Made by a program: the position numbers and the translations under genes. A stretch of 14,064 bases of DNA from Hungatella sp. UBA3402 (GTDB lineage Bacteria; Bacillota; Clostridia; Lachnospirales; Lachnospiraceae), in assembly GCA_002358555.1 (NCBI GenBank), contig DEPC01000050.1:1-14064 (forward strand), read 5' to 3'. Shown here piece after piece: positions 6,901 through 13,868 of this stretch (its first letter is position 1; each line of letters starts with the position of its first letter). Below the pieces are notes generated by a model, which saw nothing but the letters and a program-made list of their open reading frames with translations, had not been told where the DNA came from and made no database searches.

Positions 6901-7734
6901 ATGAATGAAAATGGCAAACTGCTGACAATCGGTCAATTTGCGGCATTACATGGAATCAACAAAAAAACATTAATGTGGTATGATGAAATTGGATTATTTA
7001 AGCCTGCTGCTATCAATCCAGTCAATGGATACCGCTGCTATAATTATTATCAAAGTCCCATATTAGAAACTATTCTACTACTTCGAGAGCTAGATGTATC
7101 TATCAACGAAATACAAGTGTTTATGAAAAATCGCTCTGCCGAAAACTTAAAATATCTCCTGAATGAAAAAATAGATGATCTAGACCATAATATTATGCAC
7201 TTGCAGGCAGTCAGAAAAACTCTGTGTAACTACCATCAAAATATGGTTACTTTGCTCACGATGGATTTGTCAGAAATCAGCATTGTAGAAAAAGAGGAGC
7301 ACTGTTTAGTGACAGTTGATATAGATAAGAATACCTCTTTTGAAAGAGAGGTAGAACTAATCACAACCGAAACAACGAAATATCATCTGGGACGTCTTCA
7401 TGATGCTTCTTATGGCTCTATGATTCCTGTATCTAGTCTGAAAAACGGTAATTTTGATGATTATTCCAAGCTGTTCATTGAAATTCCTTTCCTCAAGCAA
7501 AAAGTAGGGCTGCATATACAGCCCAAAGGAAGCTATTTAAGAGCCTTTCACAAAGGAAAGTGGGACGAGATATCTTTGCGGTATCAGGCTATCTTTGACT
7601 ATGCTTACAAGCAAAACTTGGAATTAACTGGCTTTTCGTATGAAAAAGGAATCAATGAAATCGTTATTGATCGGGTTGAGGATTATATTATACAGATTGA
7701 AATACCAATTCTTTCCTCGCATAAAAGTATATGA
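6901..7734 (+). CDS. MerR-family regulator with GyrI-like effector domain (BmrR-like)
   Basis: This is a 277-residue transcription factor. The N-terminal MerR winged helix covers about 7-75: LTIGQFAALHGINKKTLMWYDEIGLF, then the wing with NPVNGYRCYNYYQ. A dimerisation helix runs about 83-118. The remaining part has segments typical of GyrI-like small-molecule domains, including an acidic Glu near the C-terminus in LTGFSYEKGINEIVI. BmrR-type proteins bind cationic drugs and activate efflux pumps by untwisting promoters with 19-base spacers. The neighbouring convergent MATE pump is a plausible target, though its upstream region is more than 1.3 kb away. The ribosome binding site CAGGAG is present. 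The gene may be cotranscribed with rpoN, 22 bases upstream. Confidence 0.85.
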   Translation: MNENGKLLTIGQFAALHGINKKTLMWYDEIGLFKPAAINPVNGYRCYNYYQSPILETILLLRELDVSINEIQVFMKNRSAENLKYLLNEKIDDLDHNIMHLQAVRKTLCNYHQNMVTLLTMDLSEISIVEKEEHCLVTVDIDKNTSFEREVELITTETTKYHLGRLHDASYGSMIPVSSLKNGNFDDYSKLFIEIPFLKQKVGLHIQPKGSYLRAFHKGKWDEISLRYQAIFDYAYKQNLELTGFSYEKGINEIVIDRVEDYIIQIEIPILSSHKSI

Positions 7735-7764
7735 AAAAAATATAGTCAATAATGATATTTTTTC
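7733..7764. terminator. AT-only hairpin between convergent genes
   Basis: GAAAAAAATAT (7733-7743) pairs with ATATTTTTTC (7755-7764) around a short loop. It spans the stop codons of both the MerR gene (ending 7734) and the MATE gene (ending 7746), with T runs on both sides. It may be a weak bidirectional terminator; with no G-C pairs in the core, strength is doubtful. Confidence 0.4.
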
Positions 7765-9083
7765 TGCTTTCCAATTAACAATAATATAATTACAACAGTC
7801 GCCATTACCTCTGCTGCAACAATGGATATCCAGATTCCATCAAGAGCCCAAAACATAGGAAAAATCATAACAGTTGAAGATTGAAATACCATAGTGCGCA
7901 AAAATGAAATCAGTGCAGAGGTAAGGCCATCATTAAGGGCAGTAAAAAAAGAGGAACTAAAAATGGAAAAGCCTGACAGTAAAAAGGAAAAGGAAAATAT
8001 AGTAAAAGCATGGATTGTCATTTCCAAAAGTTCTCTGTCATAGCTGACAAATATCAATGAAAGTGGTTTTGCCAATATTTGTCCTGCCATAAACATCAAG
8101 ATAGAAAATATATTAATCAAAATTATACTTTTTTTCCGTAAATTCTTTAATTCATCATAGTTTTGTGCTCCATAGTGATAGCAAACTATCGGGGCTCCTC
8201 CAACAGAATAGCCAATAAAAATAGCCTGAAATATCATACTAACATACATTAACACTCCATATGCAGCAACACCATTTTCACCTGCATATTTCATTAACTG
8301 GATATTGTAAAGCATTCCTACAACAGAGGCAGAAATACTACTCATCAGCTCAGAAGAACCATTCGTACAAGTTTTTAAAAGTGCTCTTCCGTCAAATTTA
8401 CATGTGCCCAGTTGTAATTGACTGCTGTTTTTGCGAGCAAAATAAATAAGTGGTATTACACCACCGACAAATTGGCTGAAGGCAGTTGCTGCTGCTGCCC
8501 CTACTAATCCCCAATGGAATATTGCTACAAATATCGCATCTAAAATCATATTGGTAACTCCCGATGCAACAGTTACATACAAACCGAATTTTGGTTTTTC
8601 AGCAGTTGCAAAGAGACACTGAAACTCATATTGTAGAATAAAAAACGGCTGTGCAATCAAAATAATGTTTCCATAGAGAACACTGTCTTCTAAAAGCTGC
8701 CCTTTCGCTCCCATAAGCAAGGCAACAGGACGGATAAAAATAAGTCCAAGTACCATAAGCAGGATACCACAGGCCACTGCCGCATAGACAATCAGAGAAA
8801 AAAGTTCATTAGCTTTTTTCATATTTCCCTCGCCCATGTTTTTAGCAATCAATGCACTGCCACCTGTTCCAAACATAAATCCTGCACATCCCAAAATTAT
8901 CAAAAGAGGCATAATAAAGTTGACTGCAGCAAAAGGTGTTTTACCAACATAGTTGGATACAAAAAATCCGTCTACCACACCATAAATTGATGTAAAAACC
9001 ATCATAATAATAGATGGAAATGTAAAGCCCAATAAGCGCTGAAAGTTAAAGTGGTCTGATAATTGAATTATTGTTTTCTTCAT
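7746..9083 (-). CDS. MATE-family multidrug efflux transporter
   Basis: This is a 445-residue inner-membrane antiporter that exports drugs or metabolites in exchange for Na+ or H+. The family features are about 12 hydrophobic segments in two related halves and the N-terminal segment FPSIIMMVFTSIYGVVDGFFVSNYVG, typical of MepA-like MATE proteins. Further signs are FAAVNFIMPLLIILG, MFGTGGSALIAKNMGEG at about 70-86, and an equivalent motif in the second half (FIGYSVGGAPIVCYHYGAQ). The length is normal and the ends look intact. The site before the ATG is a modest AAAGGAATGAG. A MarR gene lies 93 bases upstream on the same strand, a common arrangement in which the regulator controls the pump. The substrate cannot be told from sequence. 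Confidence 0.93.
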   Translation of the reverse strand: MKKTIIQLSDHFNFQRLLGFTFPSIIMMVFTSIYGVVDGFFVSNYVGKTPFAAVNFIMPLLIILGCAGFMFGTGGSALIAKNMGEGNMKKANELFSLIVYAAVACGILLMVLGLIFIRPVALLMGAKGQLLEDSVLYGNIILIAQPFFILQYEFQCLFATAEKPKFGLYVTVASGVTNMILDAIFVAIFHWGLVGAAAATAFSQFVGGVIPLIYFARKNSSQLQLGTCKFDGRALLKTCTNGSSELMSSISASVVGMLYNIQLMKYAGENGVAAYGVLMYVSMIFQAIFIGYSVGGAPIVCYHYGAQNYDELKNLRKKSIILINIFSILMFMAGQILAKPLSLIFVSYDRELLEMTIHAFTIFSFSFLLSGFSIFSSSFFTALNDGLTSALISFLRTMVFQSSTVMIFPMFWALDGIWISIVAAEVMATVVIILLLIGKQKKYHY

Positions 9084-9122
9084 TATATTTACTCATTCCT
9101 TTTGTTCTTTTAAACTAAAGTT

Positions 9123-9137
9123 TTGCAAAATTTGCAA
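9123..9137. repeat. 15-base perfect palindrome between marR and the MATE gene
   Basis: TTGCAAAATTTGCAA reads TTGCAAA-A-TTTGCAA, a perfect 7+1+7 dyad. It lies in the 93-base gap upstream of the MATE start. It differs from the palindromes at the marR promoter, so it may be the site of another regulator, or chance in AT-rich DNA. On the minus strand its first half could serve as a -35 (TTGCAA), with a weak -10 17 to 19 bases on. Confidence 0.4.
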
Positions 9138-9176
9138 TCGCTGATATGAATTCTTTGTCATCTTCCTAATTTTTTC

Positions 9177-9614
9177 CTACATGCCTTTTGCTTTTTCTTT
9201 TAGAGCTATCATAAAAGTTTCTGTCAATTCCAGATATTTCTCTACATCTTCTGGTACCCAGGAAGCAAATATCTCATTTTCTGCTGCTATAACCTGCCCA
9301 GCAGTTTTCTCTGCCAAGTCTTTTCCAACTTCTGTCAAGTATACCATTTTATTTTTAGAGCCAGCCATTTCTAGTCTGATAATCCCTTCAAATTCCAGTT
9401 TTCGGATTGCAGAATTGATGGTTTGTTTGCTAAGACCAGTACAATGACAGATATTTTGTAGTAGACGGTGGTCTCCATTTTCTAAAATAGCATAAAGAAT
9501 AGAAATAGCACTGTCTGACATACCAAGCTTTAAAAACATTTCATGATATGCTGCTCCTGTCTCACCAAATAGATAATTATAGCGTTTCAATTCTTTTGAA
9601 ATTTGAGGATTCAT
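9177..9614 (-). CDS. MarR-family transcriptional regulator
   Basis: This is a 145-residue dimeric winged-helix regulator, a normal length for MarR proteins, which usually repress their own operon and release DNA on binding a small molecule or on oxidation. The recognition region LLQNICHCTGLSKQTINSAIRKLEFEGIIRLEM (about 53-85) contains the helix-turn-helix, followed by a wing (GSKNKMVYLTEVGKDLAEK). N- and C-terminal helices form the dimer interface. The AGGAGG site is eight bases before the ATG. Its promoter carries two related palindromes, which argues for autoregulation. The MATE gene follows on the same strand. Cys57 and Cys59 lie next to the DNA-binding helices and could in principle be redox-sensitive; that is speculation. 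Confidence 0.9.
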   Translation of the reverse strand: MNPQISKELKRYNYLFGETGAAYHEMFLKLGMSDSAISILYAILENGDHRLLQNICHCTGLSKQTINSAIRKLEFEGIIRLEMAGSKNKMVYLTEVGKDLAEKTAGQVIAAENEIFASWVPEDVEKYLELTETFMIALKEKAKGM

Positions 9615-9630
9615 TGGGATACCTCCTATA

Positions 9631-9646
9631 AGTATGATTTCGTACG
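9631..9646. promoter_or_regulatory. Operator 2: related imperfect palindrome over the transcript start
   Basis: AGTATGATTTCGTACG keeps the AGTATGA arm of operator 1 and matches five of seven positions in the other arm. It includes the perfect palindrome TTTCGTACGAAA (9638-9649). Its centre is 24 bases from the centre of operator 1, and it covers the predicted start site. Confidence 0.65.
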
Positions 9647-9649
9647 AAA

Positions 9650-9678
9650 ATTATAGTATGAAATCATACTTATGTCAA
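9650..9678 (-). promoter_or_regulatory. Consensus sigma-A promoter of the marR-MATE unit
   Basis: On the minus strand TTGACA (9673-9678) and TATAAT (9650-9655) are perfect matches separated by exactly 17 bases. The predicted transcript start is near 9643, giving a leader of about 28 bases with AGGAGG. Such a strong promoter would need repression, consistent with the overlapping operators. Confidence 0.85.
9655..9670. promoter_or_regulatory. Operator 1: perfect palindrome in the marR promoter spacer
   Basis: AGTATGAAATCATACT is a perfect 16-base dyad (7-base arms, 2-base centre). It fills the space between -35 and -10, where a bound MarR dimer would exclude RNA polymerase. Confidence 0.75.
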
Positions 9679-9757
9679 GAAATTATTAATCAAAAATATG
9701 CGAAAAAATCTAGAAAATATTGCAATAAAATCAATCTTTATGATATAGTAATAGCGA

Positions 9758-9788
9758 TTGGCACACATAAGGAAAACCATTTTATAAT
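9758..9788 (+). promoter_or_regulatory. Possible promoter of the chemoreceptor operon
   Basis: TTGGCA (9758-9763) lies 19 bases before a perfect TATAAT (9783-9788); with TTTATA (9781-9786) the spacing is 17. The ATG at 9867 is about 80 bases downstream. No TAAA/GCCGATAA flagellar sigma-D pattern was seen, and the TGGCAC at 9759 lacks a -12 partner for sigma-54. Confidence 0.45.
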
Positions 9789-9866
9789 GAGGGGATAGTA
9801 ATCTAGTTTTCCATTATTTTGTGTGGCTTTTTATGTGTAAATGATAAAAAGGGAGAAGAGAGAAAA

Positions 9867-11912
9867 ATGATAAAAGAACAATCAGACCTTATTTTAGACC
9901 ACAAGATAAAACAGAGTCTTAACAAAAGGATATTAAAAAATACTACAGTTAATATTTTAGTATTGGTGGCTATATGTTGTGTAATTATGGCTTTTTCCAT
10001 GCAATCACTGGCCAACAGTATCCTTCTAGATAGTCTCCAACCCATGGTTCGTCAGTCAGCTAAAACTGTGGAGGCAAATATTCATATGCTGGCAGACCGG
10101 ATGATAATGATTGCTGATGATCTTCGAATGGACCATATTGAGATTTTTGTAAATGGCGAGATGCAAAGGGCTGACATAGAAATGACTAAAGAATATAGAA
10201 AAGCAATTCTTATGGAGGCTGCCGAAATTTATGAATTGTATACGATTGCATTATATGATTTGGAAGGACGACTGATTCAGGGAATTGACGGCGCATCGGA
10301 AAGCCTGGACAGTAATTTTTTTGCTCTTCTTAAAGAAACTGATAATCTGACCACTCATTCTACCACTATTTTTCAGGACAAACTTGGTATTACTATGGGT
10401 ATGCCAATAAAAGAAGGGGAAGGCGACGACGAAGCTACTTCCCTGTATGTAGTGGGGGTATATAAATATAATGTTCTTAATGATGTTATTAGTAGCATCA
10501 ACCTAGGTAAGAATGGTATGGCTTACATAGTGAATCGTCAGGGAATTGTCATTAGCCATCCAGATCAGTCGCTAGTTCTAGCACAAAGTACTCTGCTTCA
10601 GATCAGTGATGGCAATGAAGATGCCATCAGCGAGGCAACTACTGGTGAAACTGGCTCCACAGAGTTTCCCATTGACGGAAAGCAGATGTTGGTAGCTTTT
10701 TCTCCTATCAGGGGAACTCAGTGGTCCCTAGTCATTCAGGTTCCAAAGTCTGACTATAACAATCTGATCAATGGAGCAATGGTGATAGCAGCATTATCTA
10801 CTCTAGCAGTGCTGGCAGTGTCCCTCTTGTTAGTTCTGCGACTGGCTCGTTCTATCTCTCGTCCAGTTAAGGGAGTTACAGACCGAATGGTAGCCTTTTC
10901 TGATGGCGATCTACATACAGAAGTGGCTTTTGTCCATTCGGGAGACGAATTGGAGATATTAACGAAAACTCTGGGCTCTACTGTAGAAAACATCAATCAG
11001 TACATATTAGATATTCAGCAGGTTTTGACTCAGGTTGCAGATGGCAATCTGGTTATAAAGCCTCAAAAGAATTATAAAGGAGATTTTACTCTGATTAGGG
11101 CTAGCTTAAAAGCAATCCTCCAATCTATGAATGAAACCATATGGGATTTTCGTTCTGCTTCTGTCCGACTTGCTAATATGGCTGAAGAGTTGAGCGAACA
11201 ATCTGGCCAGTTACATCAGGCTTCTCTGGAGCAAAATCTGTCCGCTGAAGAGCTGGTTCATGAGGTATCTCATGTAAAACAGCAATTGGTAAATGTTGCA
11301 GAAAGTAGTAACCAAACTCAATGTAAAACAGAAGAGATTACTGGCTGCATTCAAAAAGCAAATGCACAGATGACAGCTCTTTCTGGTACTATGGATAATA
11401 TCAACTCCAATGCTTCTGAAATCACAAAGATTGCTAAATCTATTGAGGATATTGCTTTCCAAACCAATATTCTGGCACTTAACGCGGCTGTAGAAGCGAC
11501 ACGAGCAGGAAATGCGGGAACTGGATTTGCTGTGGTAGCGGACCAGGTTCGAGAATTAGCTGTCAAAAGTGCAGAGGCCGCTCAGAATGCTACTAATATG
11601 ATTGCAAATACTAGAGCCATCATCCATACAGGTGTGGAGTTGAATGCTAAGACAGCCAAATCTCTGAAAGATATTTCAAATGTTTCTGACCAGATTAGTG
11701 AAATTTCAAATTGTTTGGCAGGAGCAGTGCATGGGCAGGAGAATGCTTTATCAATCATGGAAGAACGGATTAAGACCATTTCGTCCATAGCTGACAAGAA
11801 TCTGCAGAATGCAGAAGGGACAAAACAGTCTAGTGGAGTACTAGCCAAAGAAGCAGAGAGACTTCAGCTCCAAGTTAAAAAGTTTGTTTTAAAGGAGGCA
11901 CACAATCAATGA
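9867..11912 (+). CDS. Methyl-accepting chemotaxis protein (Cache-HAMP-MCP signal)
   Basis: This is a membrane chemoreceptor that controls CheA kinase through CheW. Counted from the ATG at 9867 it has 681 residues. The order is a short cytoplasmic N-terminus, transmembrane segment 1 (about 28-50), and a large outside domain (about 55-300) with the dCache-like strand GKNGMAYIVNRQGIVISHP. Transmembrane segment 2 (about 302-324), HAMP (about 325-380, SRPVKGVTDRM) and a long coiled coil follow. The signalling tip at about 526-565 contains IAFQTNILALNAAVEATRAG and GFAVVADQVRELA. The frame extends upstream to a TTG at 9819, but GGGAGAAGAGAG precedes the ATG. The ligand is unknown; dCache domains bind amino acids, organic acids or amines. 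The last four bases overlap the start of the lipoprotein gene, so the two are translationally coupled. Confidence 0.93.
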   Translation: MIKEQSDLILDHKIKQSLNKRILKNTTVNILVLVAICCVIMAFSMQSLANSILLDSLQPMVRQSAKTVEANIHMLADRMIMIADDLRMDHIEIFVNGEMQRADIEMTKEYRKAILMEAAEIYELYTIALYDLEGRLIQGIDGASESLDSNFFALLKETDNLTTHSTTIFQDKLGITMGMPIKEGEGDDEATSLYVVGVYKYNVLNDVISSINLGKNGMAYIVNRQGIVISHPDQSLVLAQSTLLQISDGNEDAISEATTGETGSTEFPIDGKQMLVAFSPIRGTQWSLVIQVPKSDYNNLINGAMVIAALSTLAVLAVSLLLVLRLARSISRPVKGVTDRMVAFSDGDLHTEVAFVHSGDELEILTKTLGSTVENINQYILDIQQVLTQVADGNLVIKPQKNYKGDFTLIRASLKAILQSMNETIWDFRSASVRLANMAEELSEQSGQLHQASLEQNLSAEELVHEVSHVKQQLVNVAESSNQTQCKTEEITGCIQKANAQMTALSGTMDNINSNASEITKIAKSIEDIAFQTNILALNAAVEATRAGNAGTGFAVVADQVRELAVKSAEAAQNATNMIANTRAIIHTGVELNAKTAKSLKDISNVSDQISEISNCLAGAVHGQENALSIMEERIKTISSIADKNLQNAEGTKQSSGVLAKEAERLQLQVKKFVLKEAHNQ

Positions 11913-12352
11913 AACGAATAAGAAAAGGAGTAATGCTTTTATTGTTAGTGATGCTGTTTCTGGCTGGATGCAGCGAAACAAATAGTCTACAAGATGGTTA
12001 CTATACTGCCCAGGCTTTAGCATATAACTATGGGTGGAAGGAATATATAACAATTATGGTCAAAGGAGGTAGTATTGTTTCTGTGGAATACAATGCAGAA
12101 AATGCCAGCGGCTTTATCAAGAGTTGGGATAATGCCTATATGCAGAACATGCTGCATACTAATGGCACCTATCCCAATGAATATACTCGTTATTATGCGG
12201 GACAGTTTCTAGATGGTCAAGGGGAAGGTGAGATTGAGGCCTTAACAGGGGCTACATCTTCCTACAACTCTTTTCAAAAACTGGCTGCGGCAGTTCTGGA
12301 ACAAGCTAGAAAAGGTGATTCTAACATTATTATTGTAGATACAGGGCATTAA
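11909..12352 (+). CDS. FMN-binding-domain lipoprotein (PplA/RnfG-like), probably flavinylated
   Basis: This is a 147-residue lipoprotein on the outer face of the membrane. A basic start (MKRIRKG), a hydrophobic stretch and the lipobox LAGC give lipid-anchored Cys21. The rest is one FMN_bind domain: DGYYTAQALAYNYGWKEY, VSVEYNAEN, GFIKSWDNAY, TYPNEYTRYYAGQ and ALTGATSSYNSF. Thr116 in TGAT is the likely site to which ApbE would attach FMN by a phosphoester bond, as in NqrC and RnfG; the acidic residue six before it is Glu110, where Asp is usual. Related Firmicute lipoproteins (for example Listeria PplA) work in extracellular electron transfer. Its RBS AAAGGAGG lies inside the chemoreceptor gene and the ORFs overlap by ATGA. 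A role as electron carrier or redox sensor partner of the chemoreceptor is inferred. Confidence 0.88.
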   Translation: MKRIRKGVMLLLLVMLFLAGCSETNSLQDGYYTAQALAYNYGWKEYITIMVKGGSIVSVEYNAENASGFIKSWDNAYMQNMLHTNGTYPNEYTRYYAGQFLDGQGEGEIEALTGATSSYNSFQKLAAAVLEQARKGDSNIIIVDTGH

Positions 12353-12355
12353 AGG

Positions 12356-12450
12356 GGCTGTTGCAAAATGTAGTAATTCTACAATATATGGCGGTAATAT
12401 CAAGGATATTTATGCGATATATTGTGTAAATCTATCATTTTGCAACAGCC
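12356..12450. repeat. 95-base inverted repeat: large hairpin terminator or MITE-like element
   Basis: GGCTGTTGCAAAATG (12356-12370) is perfectly repeated inverted at 12436-12450. Further inside, ACAATATAT (12381-12389) pairs with ATATATTGT (12417-12425), and at the centre AATATC (12396-12401) pairs with GATATT (12405-12410). All three share one axis at 12403, so the whole element folds as one hairpin. It starts four bases after the lipoprotein stop and is followed by TTTCTATTTT, so it could end that transcript, and perhaps dctM transcripts from the other side. The outer sequence resembles insertion-sequence ends (IS1182-like, from memory), suggesting a transposase-less miniature element. No clear target duplication is visible. 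Confidence 0.6.
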
Positions 12451-12566
12451 TTTCTATTTTATAGAGCAACTCTTTGATAAACAGAGAATTATCTAGTTTA
12501 CAGATAGCCCATCCATCTTCATCCCTCAATTTAGAGCTGTTTGTATTATATTTTCCGCTGCTACTT

Positions 12567-13868
12567 CTACGCCAAGCCAGCCATCATTGGAAGTCCCATG
12601 CTTAAAGCTGGTACATAGGTCACTAACAGCAATCCAATCAAAATTGCGACATAATACCAGAGCATATAGGGTATGGTCTCTGCCAGAGTACTGTCTCCTA
12701 CCTTAATTGCAACAAACAAAGTATTTCCTACTGGTGGTGTAATATTACCAATGCAAAGGTTATATACTAAAATTAGACCAAAATGAATGGGACTCATCCC
12801 AAAACTTTTTACGATTGGAAGAAACAGAGGAGTAAAAATCAAAATCGCCGGAGTTACATCCATAAAGGTACCTGCTATCAGCAAAATTACATTCATAATC
12901 AGCAAAATCACAATATAGTTATTAGTCAAGCCTAATAATGCTGCTGATACTGCCTGTGGAATCTGTAAAAATGCCATAACCCATCCTAAGATATTGGATA
13001 CACCAATTAGGAATACAACCATACCACTCATCTTTGCACTATCCACTACAATCTTCCAGAAAGATTTAAGACTAATATTTCGGTAAAAAATACCGAGTAC
13101 TAAGGCATAGATAACTGCAATCGCAGACCCTTCTGTGGCGGTAAAAATACCTCCAACGATTCCGCCGATTACCACTACAATTAAAGATAAAGCAGGAATC
13201 GCCTGTAGGGTACATACTCCCAGATTTTTCCAATCATACTTTCCACCACTTCCTCGATAACCTTTGCGTGCTGCCAGGATAACTCCCACTATCATACAGC
13301 ACACAGCCCATAAAATTCCAGGCACATAGCCAGCTAGGAATAGGGCAGCTACAGATGTCCCTCCAGAGGCCAGTGAATAGGTAATCAAGGCATTAGAAGG
13401 AGGAATCAATAAACCAGATGGCGCAGAAGCTCCATTAGTAGCTGCACATAACCCTTTATCATATCCTTGACTTTCTTCTCCCTCTTTTACCATGCTTCCA
13501 ACGGCTGCCGCTGCTGCAGAAGCAGAACCAGAAATAGCCCCAAATAAGGCATTCGCTCCAGCATTTGTTACCAAAAGAGCACCTGGAAGCTTTCCCAAAA
13601 TCGCCATAACAAAGTCTACCAGACGTTTAGCAATTCCACCTTGGTTCATCAAATTACCTGCTAAGATGAAAAAAGGAATTGCTGTTAAGCTGAATTTGCT
13701 CATACCTACAAAGGTTCTTTGAGCTGCTGTAACTACTGATACATCTAAAGGTACTGTCTGGAGGATAACAACCAGGGAAGAGATTCCAATTGAATAAGAA
13801 ATGGGAACTCCCAGTACCAGCAGCACCAACAATACAAATAAAATCAAAAATAAGGATTGAATTGCCAT
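12567..13868 (-). CDS. dctM: TRAP transporter large permease subunit (DctM)
   Basis: This is the main membrane channel of a tripartite ATP-independent periplasmic transporter, which imports organic acids such as C4-dicarboxylates or sugar acids using an ion gradient and an outside solute-binding protein. It has 433 residues and about 12 hydrophobic segments, the usual size. Typical blocks are LVLGVPISYSIG, FSLTAIPFFILAGNLMNQGG, NAGANALFGAISGSASA, PPSNALITY, GGIFTATEGSAIAV, GTFMDVTPAILIFTPLFLP and NITPPVGNTLFV. The ATG directly abuts the stop of dctQ, and AAGGAGGAG lies inside the end of dctQ, so the two are translationally coupled. The stop is followed by about 116 bases without a clear terminator before the large inverted repeat. 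Confidence 0.95.
   Translation of the reverse strand: MAIQSLFLILFVLLVLLVLGVPISYSIGISSLVVILQTVPLDVSVVTAAQRTFVGMSKFSLTAIPFFILAGNLMNQGGIAKRLVDFVMAILGKLPGALLVTNAGANALFGAISGSASAAAAAVGSMVKEGEESQGYDKGLCAATNGASAPSGLLIPPSNALITYSLASGGTSVAALFLAGYVPGILWAVCCMIVGVILAARKGYRGSGGKYDWKNLGVCTLQAIPALSLIVVVIGGIVGGIFTATEGSAIAVIYALVLGIFYRNISLKSFWKIVVDSAKMSGMVVFLIGVSNILGWVMAFLQIPQAVSAALLGLTNNYIVILLIMNVILLIAGTFMDVTPAILIFTPLFLPIVKSFGMSPIHFGLILVYNLCIGNITPPVGNTLFVAIKVGDSTLAETIPYMLWYYVAILIGLLLVTYVPALSMGLPMMAGLA

Noticed and set aside
9759..9775. TGGCAC as a sigma-54 -24 element before the chemoreceptor
   Set aside because: The matching -12 TTGC is absent at the required distance, while a sigma-A TATAAT lies downstream.
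9819..9866. Longer chemoreceptor start at TTG 9819
   Set aside because: There is no ribosome binding site before it, and the added residues lie over the GGGAGAAGAGAG site serving the ATG at 9867.
12451..12566. A dedicated terminator for dctM
   Set aside because: Only a weak GATAA/TTATC stem was seen, with no T run. The large inverted repeat further on is the better candidate.
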